Shown here: positions 1-8,933 of the stretch, piece by piece
Layout of the letters: each line of letters starts with the position of its first letter
How positions within the stretch are numbered: the first letter of the stretch is position 1
Assembly: GCF_004331685.1 (NCBI RefSeq)
Contig: NZ_SJSM01000015.1
Span: 53,074-117,073, forward strand
Direction of reading: 5' to 3'
Length of the DNA: 64,000 nucleotides
Source of the DNA: Pedobacter hiemivivus
GTDB taxonomy: Bacteria > Bacteroidota > Bacteroidia > Sphingobacteriales > Sphingobacteriaceae
Translations under genes and position numbers: made by a program
The notes under the pieces: model-generated
The model's database searches: none
Told to the model about the DNA's origin: nothing
What the model saw: only the letters and a program-made list of their open reading frames with translations

Positions 1-1
1 A

Positions 2-592
2 CAAGTGATAGATGCTAAGCGTAATGACTGGCAAGTAGGCTCAGGGCTTGGCTTAACCATTAGTAAAAAGTTGGTGGACATGCATAAGGGGAAAATAGAT
101 GTTGAAAGTACGCTGAGAAAAGGGACAACTTTTACGGTCGCGTTGCCTTATCGCATTGTTGTTGATGGAGAAGAAAACCTTGAACAACAGCAGGAAATGA
201 TGATCAATAGCGATCGTTTTAAAAATATTCACATTTTAGTTGTTGATGATTCTGAGATGAACCTACTGGTGATTAAAATGATCTTTAAGAAGCATGGAAT
301 TAGTTATGATGCGGCAACAAGTGCAGCTGAAGCACTTCAATTTATAAACAAAAATAAATGCGATATGGTGCTCACAGATATTCAAATGCCAGAAATGGAT
401 GGGATAGAGTTTGCCAAAATAATCAGAGCTAACAAGGATCATAAGAAAGCTGCAATCCCCATCATTGCTTTAACTGGTGAGATTAGTGCAGGGGCGCATG
501 ATACCTATTTTTCTGCAGGATTAAACGATTACATCATCAAGCCATTTACAGAGATAGAACTGATCGAAAAGATTCTCGATTACATCGATTAG
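2..592 (+). CDS. Hybrid sensor histidine kinase/response regulator, C-terminal part (5' end outside window)
   Basis: This is the tail of a two-component hybrid kinase. Counting from the first in-frame GTG at base 5, residues 12-49 are the last part of a HATPase domain, with the G2 motif GSGLGLTIS and the closing GTTFTVALPY. After a linker of about 25 residues a receiver domain follows (about 75-195). Its acidic pair is D81/D82, the phospho-acceptor is D125 in LTDIQMPEMDG, and T157 and K179 complete the switch site. The sensor, HisKA domain and true start lie upstream of base 1, so the GTG is not the start. The stop overlaps the end of the convergent symporter gene by 4 bp. No output domain follows the receiver, so the signal probably passes by phosphorelay to another protein. 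The ligand cannot be inferred. Confidence 0.93.
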   Translation, partial: QVIDAKRNDWQVGSGLGLTISKKLVDMHKGKIDVESTLRKGTTFTVALPYRIVVDGEENLEQQQEMMINSDRFKNIHILVVDDSEMNLLVIKMIFKKHGISYDAATSAAEALQFINKNKCDMVLTDIQMPEMDGIEFAKIIRANKDHKKAAIPIIALTGEISAGAHDTYFSAGLNDYIIKPFTEIELIEKILDYID

Positions 593-1809
593 ATACTGTC
601 TTTTATCCATTGTTTACCCTCAGTAAACCTGGTGACCAGCATTGATGCTACGGTATCGCCGGTGGCATTTAATAAGGTTGCCATCGGATCTACCAATGTC
701 CCAATGATCATTGCGGGTGGCAAGGCTTCTATGGGGAGACTATAAGCAGAAATAAATAACAACTCACCAACATAGCCTCCATTAGGTATGCCACCTTCTA
801 CAATACTCACCAATACGGTCATTCCTAAAGCCAATATAATTGCATCAGCAGTATCAAATCCTTTACCAAACAGCGCAAACACAACAGCCATTTTAACAAT
901 CGAAGAGATACTTGAACCATCTTTATGTAGGGTTGCGCCAAGGGGTATGGTTACATTGGCAATATAATCTGGAATACCCATTTTTTTTGCAGCATCCAGA
1001 TTGGCAGGAATAGTGGCAATGCTGCTACAAGTGCCTACGGCAGTTGCGGAGGGAATAAGGTTGTTTTTCCAATAGCGCTTTATCCCTTTCATACCTCCAG
1101 CTACAAATGCATATAGGCTAAATATGGCTACGAAATAAAAGGCACCAAAACTATAATATAGGCCTAATGACTTGGCATAGGTGCCAAATAATTGGGGGCC
1201 AAATACGCCAACTTGATAGGCGAAGTATGCACCAAGTCCAATCGGACCACCTTTCATAATCAGAATGAATACGTTTTTAAAGACTTCATTTCCTGCCTGA
1301 AGAAAGGAAGCGAAACGGATGCCTTCTTTTCCTGATTTATGGGTTGCAAAGCCAATAATAACGGAGAAAATGATCATGGCCAACATGCTTTTACGGGAAA
1401 GCAGTTCAAAAAACTCTGAAGTTGTGAAAAGCCCGGCAAGTTGATCTGCAAAGGGCTTTTCATTTATTTTTTCAGTAATAGCAGCAGCTGTTAGCGATTC
1501 ATGTATTGGGAATATTTTAACAGCAACAATGGTTAATATGGCTGATATCAGAACTGTAGCAAGGAATACCACACCGGTGATGCCCATCATTTTGCTTAAT
1601 TTTTCGGAAGGCTTAATGTTCGCAATAGCTGATGAGATGGCGAAAAAAACCAGTGGTATCACCGCAGTAAATAGGAGATTTAAGAAGATATCACCTATTG
1701 GTTTTAAAACCTCAACTTTTTTACCAAAAATCAATCCTGCTATACTTCCAACTATAATTCCGGTCAATAGCCAAATGATTCCACTATAATTTTTTAAGTA
1801 ACCTTTCAT
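589..1809 (-). CDS. Dicarboxylate/amino acid:cation symporter family (DAACS/SDF) transporter
   Basis: A 406-residue polytopic membrane protein with the length and hydrophobic pattern of the GltP/SstT family, which couples uptake of amino acids or dicarboxylates to Na+ or H+. The hairpin-1 serine motif is at about 261-268 (CSSIATIP). The TM7 motif that reads NMDGT in glutamate transporters appears here as HKDGS (295-299). In TM8 the usual DMGRT is replaced by DPMAT before NATGD. The arginine that holds the side-chain carboxylate in glutamate carriers is therefore absent, which points to a neutral or otherwise different substrate. The family is certain and the substrate is not. The gene stands alone, convergent with the upstream kinase. 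Confidence 0.92.
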   Translation of the reverse strand: MKGYLKNYSGIIWLLTGIIVGSIAGLIFGKKVEVLKPIGDIFLNLLFTAVIPLVFFAISSAIANIKPSEKLSKMMGITGVVFLATVLISAILTIVAVKIFPIHESLTAAAITEKINEKPFADQLAGLFTTSEFFELLSRKSMLAMIIFSVIIGFATHKSGKEGIRFASFLQAGNEVFKNVFILIMKGGPIGLGAYFAYQVGVFGPQLFGTYAKSLGLYYSFGAFYFVAIFSLYAFVAGGMKGIKRYWKNNLIPSATAVGTCSSIATIPANLDAAKKMGIPDYIANVTIPLGATLHKDGSSISSIVKMAVVFALFGKGFDTADAIILALGMTVLVSIVEGGIPNGGYVGELLFISAYSLPIEALPPAMIIGTLVDPMATLLNATGDTVASMLVTRFTEGKQWIKDSI

Positions 1810-1852
1810 TATAATTCTTGTTGGTTACCTAAATATATTAAATATTAATGGT

Positions 1853-2416
1853 TTAGCGAGAGTATCTCAGCAATACACACCCATCATCAAAAGTCTTTGT
1901 TTCGAGGAGATTTAACTTGAGTAACTTGCGGTCATCGGTAAACAACTTTCTACCGCTGCTTAAAATTGCAGGACATACAATGAATTGATATTCGTCAATC
2001 ACATCACTGTTAAATAACGATTGTGCGAGCGCAAGACTTCCCCAGATCACGATGTCTTTTCCTGCTTGTGACTTCAATTTTGAGATTTCCTTATCGGTGT
2101 TTTTCTTTATAACGGAAGCAGGTTCTAGATTGCCCCAGGGGGCTTGTTCAAGAGTTTCAGAAACAACATACCTGGCCAAGGCATTTAATCCTGGAGCGAT
2201 AGGCTCTGTCGAGTTTGGCCAGTAGGCTTCAAACATCCGGTAGGTATTCCGGCCCAATATCATGGTATCTATGTTTTCTATAAATTGTAACTGATTGTTT
2301 TCAATACTGTTTTTTGTACCAGTTGAAAACGCTTGTGGCATAAAATCCAATTCGTCTTGCTGTCCGGCCGCAAAACCATCAATGGTTACAAATTCCTGAA
2401 CAATTATCTTTCTCAT
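1853..2416 (-). CDS. Dihydrofolate reductase family protein (RibD C-terminal domain)
   Basis: A 187-residue single-domain protein of the RibD_C/DHFR-like fold. The N-terminal strand MRKIIVQEFVTIDGFAAG and the central LGRNTYRMFEAYWP are typical, as are DIVIWGSLALAQSLF and the C-terminal DEYQFIVCPAILSSGRKLF. Stand-alone members are soluble NAD(P)H-dependent reductases whose substrates are mostly unknown. They often act as accessory reductases rather than in folate or riboflavin synthesis. A perfect TAnnTTTG box for this strand lies at 2440-2447, 24 bp before the start, without a well-spaced -33 TTTG. No operon partner: the neighbours are separated by 43 bp and about 150 bp. Confidence 0.88.
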   Translation of the reverse strand: MRKIIVQEFVTIDGFAAGQQDELDFMPQAFSTGTKNSIENNQLQFIENIDTMILGRNTYRMFEAYWPNSTEPIAPGLNALARYVVSETLEQAPWGNLEPASVIKKNTDKEISKLKSQAGKDIVIWGSLALAQSLFNSDVIDEYQFIVCPAILSSGRKLFTDDRKLLKLNLLETKTFDDGCVLLRYSR

Positions 2417-2564
2417 GATTGATCGCTATTAGTATATAACAAATATACACAGTATAGAATTGTGTACTAATCCAATACCATAAATTATATGTATCCCCGA
2501 ATTGTCAAAAGAGTATGATGATCATGAACCATCCTATTTGAACGTTTTCGTATTTCATAGAGGT

Positions 2565-2777
2565 TTATTTCTTTTTAGAACCAACCAGAATTACGATTCC
2601 TGCAATTAAAATAATGCCACCAACGTAAGGAGGCCAATTCACATTTTTCTCTTTGTCTGCCGATATCTCAATAGGTCCGGCATCTACTATTTTTTCTTTT
2701 TTCGTGTAACTGAAACCAGTCCATACTAACATTATAACCCCTAAAAGGGTTAGAATTAATCCTAGAGTTTTGTTCAT
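2565..2777 (-). CDS. Small membrane protein with two TM helices
   Basis: A 70-residue protein with one hydrophobic helix at about 4-23 and a second at about 51-66, ending in a lysine-rich tail. The connecting loop of about 25 residues is charged. This layout resembles small DUF3185-like membrane proteins common in Bacteroidota, but no specific function is known to me. It sits alone between the RibD-like gene and the divergent ADP-ribosyltransferase gene. Length, composition and a sensible ATG support it as real. Confidence 0.62.
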   Translation of the reverse strand: MNKTLGLILTLLGVIMLVWTGFSYTKKEKIVDAGPIEISADKEKNVNWPPYVGGIILIAGIVILVGSKKK

Positions 2778-2948
2778 ATCAGTTTCTGTTTAGTTTTATA
2801 ATATTAACAGCAGTTATAATGAAAAGTTTGAAACTTGATTAGTACGTTCTTCTCCGCCACCCTTCTATGGTATATATCAGGTGATCAGGTCAAATTCGTT
2901 GGACACGCAATCCCCTTTATAATACTTCTTTTTATCCAAATCGGCATT

Positions 2949-2956
2949 TACATTTG
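2949..2956 (+). promoter_or_regulatory. Probable -7 promoter box (TACATTTG) of the rifampin ADP-ribosyltransferase gene
   Basis: TACATTTG matches the Bacteroidota -7 consensus TAnnTTTG exactly and lies 41 bp before the ATG at 2998. The -33 region has only a T-rich stretch around 2925-2935, not a clean TTTG, so the call rests on one box. Confidence 0.4.
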
Positions 2957-2997
2957 AATGAATGATTTAGTAAATTTAAATTGGTAAATAATTAAAA

Positions 2998-3741
2998 ATG
3001 GAATTCAATCCAAGTAACAATGTAGTCAAACGCTGTCTTCAAGGTATGGACATGGAAGAAAAAGGCAAACCAGAGGAAGCAAGCAAATTTTTTCTTCAAG
3101 CCTGGAACGAAGCGATAGACGACTTAGAAAAATTTATTGCAGCTCATTATGTAGCCCGATATCAAAAAAATGTTTCTGACAAATTAAAATGGCTTGAAAC
3201 GGCTCTGCAGTTTGCATTAAAAATAAATAACGACAGTGTTAAGAGTACTTTTCCTAATCTGTATTTAAACATTGCTAAATGCTATGAGGACCTAAGGGAT
3301 ACTGACAAGGCAAAAGAAAATTATGAACTATCAATTTCGTTTAATGATAAACCATCTGACAAGGGACCTTTTTATCATGGAACGAAAGCAGATTTGCAAT
3401 TAGGCGATTTGCTGACTGCAGGAGGCAGTTCTAATTACAAGACCGGACTCGAAATGAATCACATTTATTTTACAGCCCTTGTTAATGGAGCTGGACTTGC
3501 AGCTGAATTGGCAAAAAGCAATGGAAAGGAACGTGTTTATATCGTTGAACCGACAGGGAATTTTGAAAATGATCCAAATGTTACTGATAAAAAATTTCCA
3601 GGCAATCCGACTCGCTCATATCGCTCACAATCACCCTTAAAAATCGTTGGTGAAGTGACTGATTGGGTGAGAATGGCACCTGAGGAACTTCAGAAATGGC
3701 GTGAAAAGCTTGCCAATAATAAAGGAGATATCATTAATTAA
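2998..3741 (+). CDS. arr: NAD(+)-rifampin ADP-ribosyltransferase with N-terminal helical-repeat domain
   Basis: The C-terminal half (about 122-240) is an Arr enzyme, which transfers ADP-ribose from NAD+ to rifampicin and inactivates it in the cytoplasm. FYHGTK (125-130) is the NAD-binding start. H127, Y157 and D192 sit at the spacing of the His/Tyr/Asp triad of mycobacterial Arr, and PGNPTRSYRS (201-210) is the conserved late motif. The first about 120 residues are an all-helical, TPR-like segment absent from the roughly 140-residue classical Arr. Total length is 247 residues. The start has a promoter box 41 bp upstream. The gene stands alone. The ADP-ribosyltransferase fold is certain; rifampin as the natural substrate is inferred from the family. 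Confidence 0.9.
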   Translation: MEFNPSNNVVKRCLQGMDMEEKGKPEEASKFFLQAWNEAIDDLEKFIAAHYVARYQKNVSDKLKWLETALQFALKINNDSVKSTFPNLYLNIAKCYEDLRDTDKAKENYELSISFNDKPSDKGPFYHGTKADLQLGDLLTAGGSSNYKTGLEMNHIYFTALVNGAGLAAELAKSNGKERVYIVEPTGNFENDPNVTDKKFPGNPTRSYRSQSPLKIVGEVTDWVRMAPEELQKWREKLANNKGDIIN

Positions 3742-3886
3742 GAATAACATCTTTAGAGATATTTATTTAATAAACTGAAATCCGTCGCCTATTATTTTAC
3801 GTAAGTATTTCCATTTTCAGCGTCTGGTTCGGTTTGTATAGCATGCTGTTATTGTATTTTATATCTTGAAATAAACGCAAACGCAC

Positions 3887-4210
3887 ATGACGACAGATTT
3901 AGACGTATTTGAAGACATTGTATCCAGTATCATGGATGGTACTTATAAGGACGAAATAGAAGATCGATTGTTTCTTGATAGATGCAGAGAATTGCAAGAA
4001 GATGCGGAGATATTTTCTGCGCTGAACCCAGATAAATCTGGATATTATCTGCTTCAGCGAAAGTTAATTGTCTATAGGATCATTTCCAAGATCACCATAG
4101 AGAAAGCTGGGTTTGATAATAAGCAAAAGGAAAGATTGGAGTTTATTGAAAAAGGTTTATTGAGCCTGTACTGGCTTTATATGGAACTTTTGGTTGAAAT
4201 TCAGAATTGA
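3887..4210 (+). CDS. Hypothetical protein, 107 aa, acidic and helical
   Basis: I do not recognise this family. The product is 107 residues, rich in Glu, Asp and Leu, with no signal peptide, cysteine motif or clear membrane helix, so it is probably a small soluble helical protein. It starts with ATG 145 bp after the arr gene and ends 3 bp before the end of the convergent alginate lyase gene. A transposed or regulatory role cannot be judged from the sequence. Confidence 0.55.
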   Translation: MTTDLDVFEDIVSSIMDGTYKDEIEDRLFLDRCRELQEDAEIFSALNPDKSGYYLLQRKLIVYRIISKITIEKAGFDNKQKERLEFIEKGLLSLYWLYMELLVEIQN

Positions 4211-4213
4211 GGT

Positions 4214-4984
4214 TTAAAGTTCGTGCTTTGCCCAAACCTTATAGATTTCAACCGCCCCATATGCATCACAGACTTCTCCTTCAACTTTTCTTTTCCCTTG
4301 ACAGGATGATTGTACGTACGCGCCAGCTTTAAAATAAGCGCCCGTAAATGCCTTCGGATAAGTAAACTTTAATTTGCCATTGTAATAGCATTCAGTTTGG
4401 TCGTTGCTTACTTTAAACATTACCGTAAAACGAGTGCCCAATTGGTAGTTTTCATCTAATATGGGCCCTTTGTCATTATCCATTTTTACAAAAAGTTTAT
4501 TCTTCTCTAGCCTAAAAACAATAACATCGTCATCAACATCATGGATTTGACCAACCACAATATGTGGTTTTTTAACCGGTAAATGAATGATGCTTTGATC
4601 AATAAAAAGAGTGTGCGTGCCGGTTGATGATGACCATGAGGCGTTCTTTTTTCCATTATCGATCATTTCTCTAAGCTCAGAGCGGGGATAACCCGATCCT
4701 TTTGTTGTGGTTCCACCTGTTATCGCACGAAATACGACTGCGTTGCCTCCATTGTTGGCATAAAACCAAAATTCGTTGCTATAGGTTTGCAATTCGGGCT
4801 GTCTGTATTCATCCGATCCACCAGGAGTTTTAATGCCCTCAGGTATATTTAGTTTCCAATTGCTAAGGTCCAATATTTGTGAAGGAAGCTTTGTGGCTTG
4901 CTGAGCCGAAATATCGGAGCTCAGTAAAGTGATTAGCCCTACGGAAAGGGCTAATCTTAGTATTGTCTGTGTGAGTTTTATCAT
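4214..4984 (-). CDS. Alginate lyase, polysaccharide lyase family 7 (secreted)
   Basis: A 256-residue secreted enzyme that cleaves alginate by beta-elimination. A signal peptide covers about 1-27 (cut after the Ala in ISAQ). The three PL7 signature strands are present: RSELREM (101-107), QIH (146-148) and YFKAGAYVQ (217-225). They carry the expected catalytic Arg, Gln, His and Tyr. The QIH variant, rather than QVH, is associated in this family with guluronate-containing substrate. The length fits a bare PL7 jelly-roll with no binding module. It is the last gene of the locus, 6 bp after the PL6 gene, so the two are co-transcribed. As an endo-lyase it would generate unsaturated oligomers for SusC/D import. 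Confidence 0.95.
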   Translation of the reverse strand: MIKLTQTILRLALSVGLITLLSSDISAQQATKLPSQILDLSNWKLNIPEGIKTPGGSDEYRQPELQTYSNEFWFYANNGGNAVVFRAITGGTTTKGSGYPRSELREMIDNGKKNASWSSSTGTHTLFIDQSIIHLPVKKPHIVVGQIHDVDDDVIVFRLEKNKLFVKMDNDKGPILDENYQLGTRFTVMFKVSNDQTECYYNGKLKFTYPKAFTGAYFKAGAYVQSSCQGKRKVEGEVCDAYGAVEIYKVWAKHEL

Positions 4985-4990
4985 TTGATA

Positions 4991-7318
4991 CTATTGTTTT
5001 ATAACGCCAATTGATAGCTTGTCGTTTGCAGCAAGAGTGTTATCTGGCCATTGGAAATTAAGTTTTTCGGGATCAGCATATTTAGGTTTAATATGGTAAA
5101 TATAGTTTCCAGTAGCTTTGTTGTAAAAAGATTCGATCTTTCCAGATTCATAAAAATTACAGTGATCAACAAGTATGTTATCCCAACGGTATTCCTGGAA
5201 TTGAATAGACCTTCCGCCTTGTCCACTATAAGAAAAATTGCTGTTGGTGATCACAGCTTGCTGTACTCCAATTAGCCTGACTACAGTTCCTTGTTCACGG
5301 TTTTCTACCTCATTAAAGGTGCAATGGTCAATATTTACAAATGGGCCTAAAGTACTTTCGTCATTTCCACCGCGATAAATGTTGATGGCACTGCCCAGTA
5401 AATTGGTAAAAGTACAATTCTTAACGACATTGTATTCCGCATTGTACATTCCCTTATCGTCTTTCTCTGAAGAAAGGTCTATTCCATTGCCTGACATATG
5501 ATGGAAAATTGAATTGATGATAACCAGACTGTCAGCTAGTGTGCTTTTTGACGCTTTAAAACCACTGTTTGTACTCTCATTATAATCGTAAAATTCACAA
5601 TCATCTATGGTTAATAGATAAGGTCTGTTCATCGGTTTATCAGTAGAACAGATACCAGCGTCAGCAGCGGAAAAACTTTCGTACGTGCCTTTAAAAGCAA
5701 GGCCTTTAACCAAAAGGTCACCCCCGTTTTCAATACTGATAAAAGCGGGTAAGGATTTGTAGGATGCATTGACAAATACAGGTCTGCTCTTTAAATTTTT
5801 GGCTGCCATGATGATTATCGGTTTGTTAACCGTAAGCTCAGCAGTCATTTTGTAAAGTCCTGCGTCTGATAAAATGATGGTATCACCAGCTAGTGCATCT
5901 TTAATCAGGTTGGCAATCATTGCACTTTGTGCTGCTTTTACCTTAAAGCTTTTTGGTAGGCGGGCAGGAGTTTCTACCGTAGGTCTATACCAGGTAGCTC
6001 CCGTTGCCTCTTTTTTAATTAAAGGAAGCTTTTTTATATCCGCTCCGTATTGTGGATCGTAGGGTAGATTAAATCCTTTTATCTGAATAGATTTTATCTT
6101 TACTTTTTTAAAACCGGCAGGTGTGCTTCCTTTAAAAGCATCATCTAATCCGTTATCCGCAAATGCGATTCCTTTGTCGTTATTGACATCGGTATAAACT
6201 TCATTTTTTTGAGTAAGGATAAGGTTATTTTTGAAGGAAACATTTTCAGGCCCAAGGGTACGCTCGGCATCCTTACCAGCCCCAAATAAGATCTCAGCAC
6301 TATTGATAAAAGTATTTTTTTCAATAACAGCATCTTTTACCTGGTAATATCTATTGATGAGTGAATTGGGCACACCGTTTACTAAAGCCAGTGGTGCTCT
6401 GAAATTGCTGCCCTGAAGCTGATAAAAAACATTGTTAAATACGCGCTGACGGGGGTTGATTACCCTTACGCCTCCTGTAAAGGGTTTGTTGTTGCCTATG
6501 AAAAAATTGCCTTCAACGATGTTGCCTGATCCATGTCTCAATACAAGACTGCCCTCGCATTCGTAAAAGGTGTTGTAGCTGACATTGTTTTCGCCTGATT
6601 TGATAGATACGATCTCTACTTCTCCATTACAGCGCTCGAAATAATTGTGGACAATCTGTGTACGTGATGCCGTTAATGAATACCTGGAAACGCCGATACG
6701 AATGGTTTCACCACCATTAGATCCAAAGCGCTGACGGCCTTTAAAGTAATTACTATCTATGCGGTGATTATTTTGCTGGCTCCGTTCATCATCTAATTCT
6801 GCAATGATCAGTGGTCCTGAATTTAGCTTGTTTACAAATGTAGAATGATCAATACGGTTGTTTTTTCCATACAATGTAATCCAGGTGTCGGCTTTAAAGC
6901 GTTCTGGCTGACTATAGTTCTCAATTACCATGTTGCTAACCCGGCAATTGTTGGCCAGCACCTCATTATTGATGCGAAAGGAGATGACTTCCCTTTTAGG
7001 GCTATAACCATTTTTAAAGTGGAAGCCCTTAATGATCAGGTATTCGCCACCAATCTGGATATAGGATTGCCCGCTAAAGGTAACCCCGCCAGGTGTTTGT
7101 GGCATAATAATGATAGGGGCTTTAGCTGTTCCTTTTCCTTGTAATTGTATAGCTGCATTGTTCCAGGTGCCATCCTTCAACAGAAGGATGGTACCTGGTT
7201 TAGCTTTGCTTATAGTAGCTTTCAATGCTGCTGGATTTTCTACAATGACGGTTTCGGCTATCGAAAAAAAGCTACTGAGTAATAAGGATACAAATAATAT
7301 GGTCTTTAGCATATGCAT
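4991..7318 (-). CDS. Two-domain polysaccharide lyase family 6 (alginate lyase, chondroitinase-B-like)
   Basis: A 775-residue secreted protein with a signal peptide at about 1-21 and two right-handed parallel beta-helix domains. The catalytic domain covers about 22-400 and the second about 455-750. K240 (in VSIKSGENN) and R261 (in LVLRHGSGN) fit the PL6 catalytic base and acid. They keep the 21-residue spacing of Lys220/Arg241 in the characterised two-domain enzyme AlyGC. N201, E233 and E235 are placed like its calcium ligands. AlyGC-type enzymes act on polyguluronate, mostly as exolyases, so that is the best guess here. A start two codons later (second Met) is equally possible. It lies 11 bp after the glycan-binding lipoprotein gene and 6 bp before the PL7 gene. 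Confidence 0.93.
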   Translation of the reverse strand: MHMLKTILFVSLLLSSFFSIAETVIVENPAALKATISKAKPGTILLLKDGTWNNAAIQLQGKGTAKAPIIIMPQTPGGVTFSGQSYIQIGGEYLIIKGFHFKNGYSPKREVISFRINNEVLANNCRVSNMVIENYSQPERFKADTWITLYGKNNRIDHSTFVNKLNSGPLIIAELDDERSQQNNHRIDSNYFKGRQRFGSNGGETIRIGVSRYSLTASRTQIVHNYFERCNGEVEIVSIKSGENNVSYNTFYECEGSLVLRHGSGNIVEGNFFIGNNKPFTGGVRVINPRQRVFNNVFYQLQGSNFRAPLALVNGVPNSLINRYYQVKDAVIEKNTFINSAEILFGAGKDAERTLGPENVSFKNNLILTQKNEVYTDVNNDKGIAFADNGLDDAFKGSTPAGFKKVKIKSIQIKGFNLPYDPQYGADIKKLPLIKKEATGATWYRPTVETPARLPKSFKVKAAQSAMIANLIKDALAGDTIILSDAGLYKMTAELTVNKPIIIMAAKNLKSRPVFVNASYKSLPAFISIENGGDLLVKGLAFKGTYESFSAADAGICSTDKPMNRPYLLTIDDCEFYDYNESTNSGFKASKSTLADSLVIINSIFHHMSGNGIDLSSEKDDKGMYNAEYNVVKNCTFTNLLGSAINIYRGGNDESTLGPFVNIDHCTFNEVENREQGTVVRLIGVQQAVITNSNFSYSGQGGRSIQFQEYRWDNILVDHCNFYESGKIESFYNKATGNYIYHIKPKYADPEKLNFQWPDNTLAANDKLSIGVIKQ

Positions 7319-7329
7319 GTGGTCATAAA

Positions 7330-8922
7330 TTATTTCTGGATATAGATATCGAATTTCATGGTCGAGTTACCAGCACTTGAATTCACTTCTTTGATGACCA
7401 TAATGGCATTTTTATACGCAGTGGTCGTACGGTTTGTAATCCGCAGATAAATGATTTTTGCTGTGGTCAGATTAAACAAAGATGCCGAAGGTGCTGCTGA
7501 TGCCTCATATCTAGGTCCACTGCTTGATGGAGCCGACAATGTTCTGGAAGTAAAGAATGCATCACTTAAATCGTCTATTTCATTTGCGGCTATCAGATTA
7601 TAAACATCAGTTTGTCCGGTGCTTGCTCCATTGATCAAGACCCTGAATTTGGTATCTTTTAATGCAGCTGGATCCGCAATCGTCCATCCCGTTCCATTAC
7701 ATTTCATATTTGCGGGGAAGGTTCCTGTTGTACCACTAAATGGGTTATATAAGGTTGGCCCTGCGCTAGGAGCAAAAAATACAAACTGAATATTTGCTTC
7801 ATTAGCTATCAGATTGCAGTTGCCTGCCGTAGTTCCATTTTCAAGGAAAACGGTGTTGGTCCCCAATGTTTGTGCGGTCATGAATACATCTCTGTAAACC
7901 ACACTGCCATAATTGACATTTAAAGGAATGATCAGCTCAGTTTGAAGATCTTCTGTGTCAACTGCAATGAGTTTAAGGTTTGAAGCTCTTTTTTTATATA
8001 AGTAAGTAGTATTTACATTATAAGTTTTAACTCCATTCAGGTTGCTTAAAGTGGAGACCAGCTCATAGACTCCATTACGGTCGTCGTAAATATCTATTTT
8101 CTTGAGACCAGTTACAGAAGTAATATTGCCGGTTAGAGGTGTAGTTCCTGCAGTAATTGGTGTAATCTTAGCTGCAAAACCAATGAATTTTGGTTTAAAA
8201 ACAGCAACATCCACGGGCATATTGATAATTAATTCATTGGTCTGGTTGTAGATGTCTGTAACCCGTATTTTAATGTGCTGGGCAGCTTTACGGTAGGTAT
8301 ATGCATAGTTCAATGCATATTGTTTAGCACCGTTTATCGTGTTAATGCTGTGTGCCAGTACATAGGTGTTCTCGGTTTGGAAATCATCGAATATATCAAC
8401 CTGTTTGATGCCATAGTCCGAGGTCAGGTTACCTGCTATTGCAGTTGCTCCATTAAGATCTGCATTAATTTGAGTAGGGAAACTGTTAAACTGAGGTAGG
8501 TCAGGATCGAAGAATTTAATGGGAATAAATCCTTCAAAAGAAGTGTTGTCTAGATGTTTTACCATTACCCTAATCCCGCTAACCTGCGTTAGGTTTGCCG
8601 ACGAAAAATTGGCTGTAGGGATACTAAAATTATAATTATTCCTACTGTCTTCGGCCGGCGTACCAATATAGATCAGGGAATCTGTTGTGTTGTTGCGCAC
8701 CAGATAGCAGTAAATTAATTTTATGCCAGCAGGGGCGTCCAGCTCAGCATTAATTGTGGCATCAGGACTGAGCTGTTTGGTAGCCTTATTGTAGGTAAAC
8801 TCCTTAGTGCTGAAGGTGTCAGGACTGGAGTTTGTTACCTTATCTTTCTTGCAGCTTTGCATGAAAATTGAAGAGATCAACAGCACAATGATCCAAAGGT
8901 TATTTATAGATTTCATATTCAA
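7330..8922 (-). CDS. Surface glycan-binding lipoprotein (SusE/SusF-position protein) with tandem Ig-like repeats
   Basis: A 530-residue lipoprotein with a signal peptide ending in SIFMQSC, acylated at about Cys24 and followed by KKDK, as in many surface lipoproteins. Two homologous repeats are visible: about 145-240 (NLTSDYGIKQVDIFDD...) and about 245-345 (NITSVTGLKKIDIYDD...). Each begins with a [DN]L/IT motif and ends in a YxYRKA/YLYKKR strand, as in stacked Ig-like domains. The C-terminal third (about 350-530) looks like a separate beta-rich carbohydrate-binding domain. It directly follows SusD, with an 11-bp gap, the usual place of SusE/F or SGBP genes. Alginate binding is inferred from context only; no catalytic residues are recognised. 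Confidence 0.8.
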   Translation of the reverse strand: MNMKSINNLWIIVLLISSIFMQSCKKDKVTNSSPDTFSTKEFTYNKATKQLSPDATINAELDAPAGIKLIYCYLVRNNTTDSLIYIGTPAEDSRNNYNFSIPTANFSSANLTQVSGIRVMVKHLDNTSFEGFIPIKFFDPDLPQFNSFPTQINADLNGATAIAGNLTSDYGIKQVDIFDDFQTENTYVLAHSINTINGAKQYALNYAYTYRKAAQHIKIRVTDIYNQTNELIINMPVDVAVFKPKFIGFAAKITPITAGTTPLTGNITSVTGLKKIDIYDDRNGVYELVSTLSNLNGVKTYNVNTTYLYKKRASNLKLIAVDTEDLQTELIIPLNVNYGSVVYRDVFMTAQTLGTNTVFLENGTTAGNCNLIANEANIQFVFFAPSAGPTLYNPFSGTTGTFPANMKCNGTGWTIADPAALKDTKFRVLINGASTGQTDVYNLIAANEIDDLSDAFFTSRTLSAPSSSGPRYEASAAPSASLFNLTTAKIIYLRITNRTTTAYKNAIMVIKEVNSSAGNSTMKFDIYIQK

Positions 8923-8933
8923 TTTTTTGAAGG

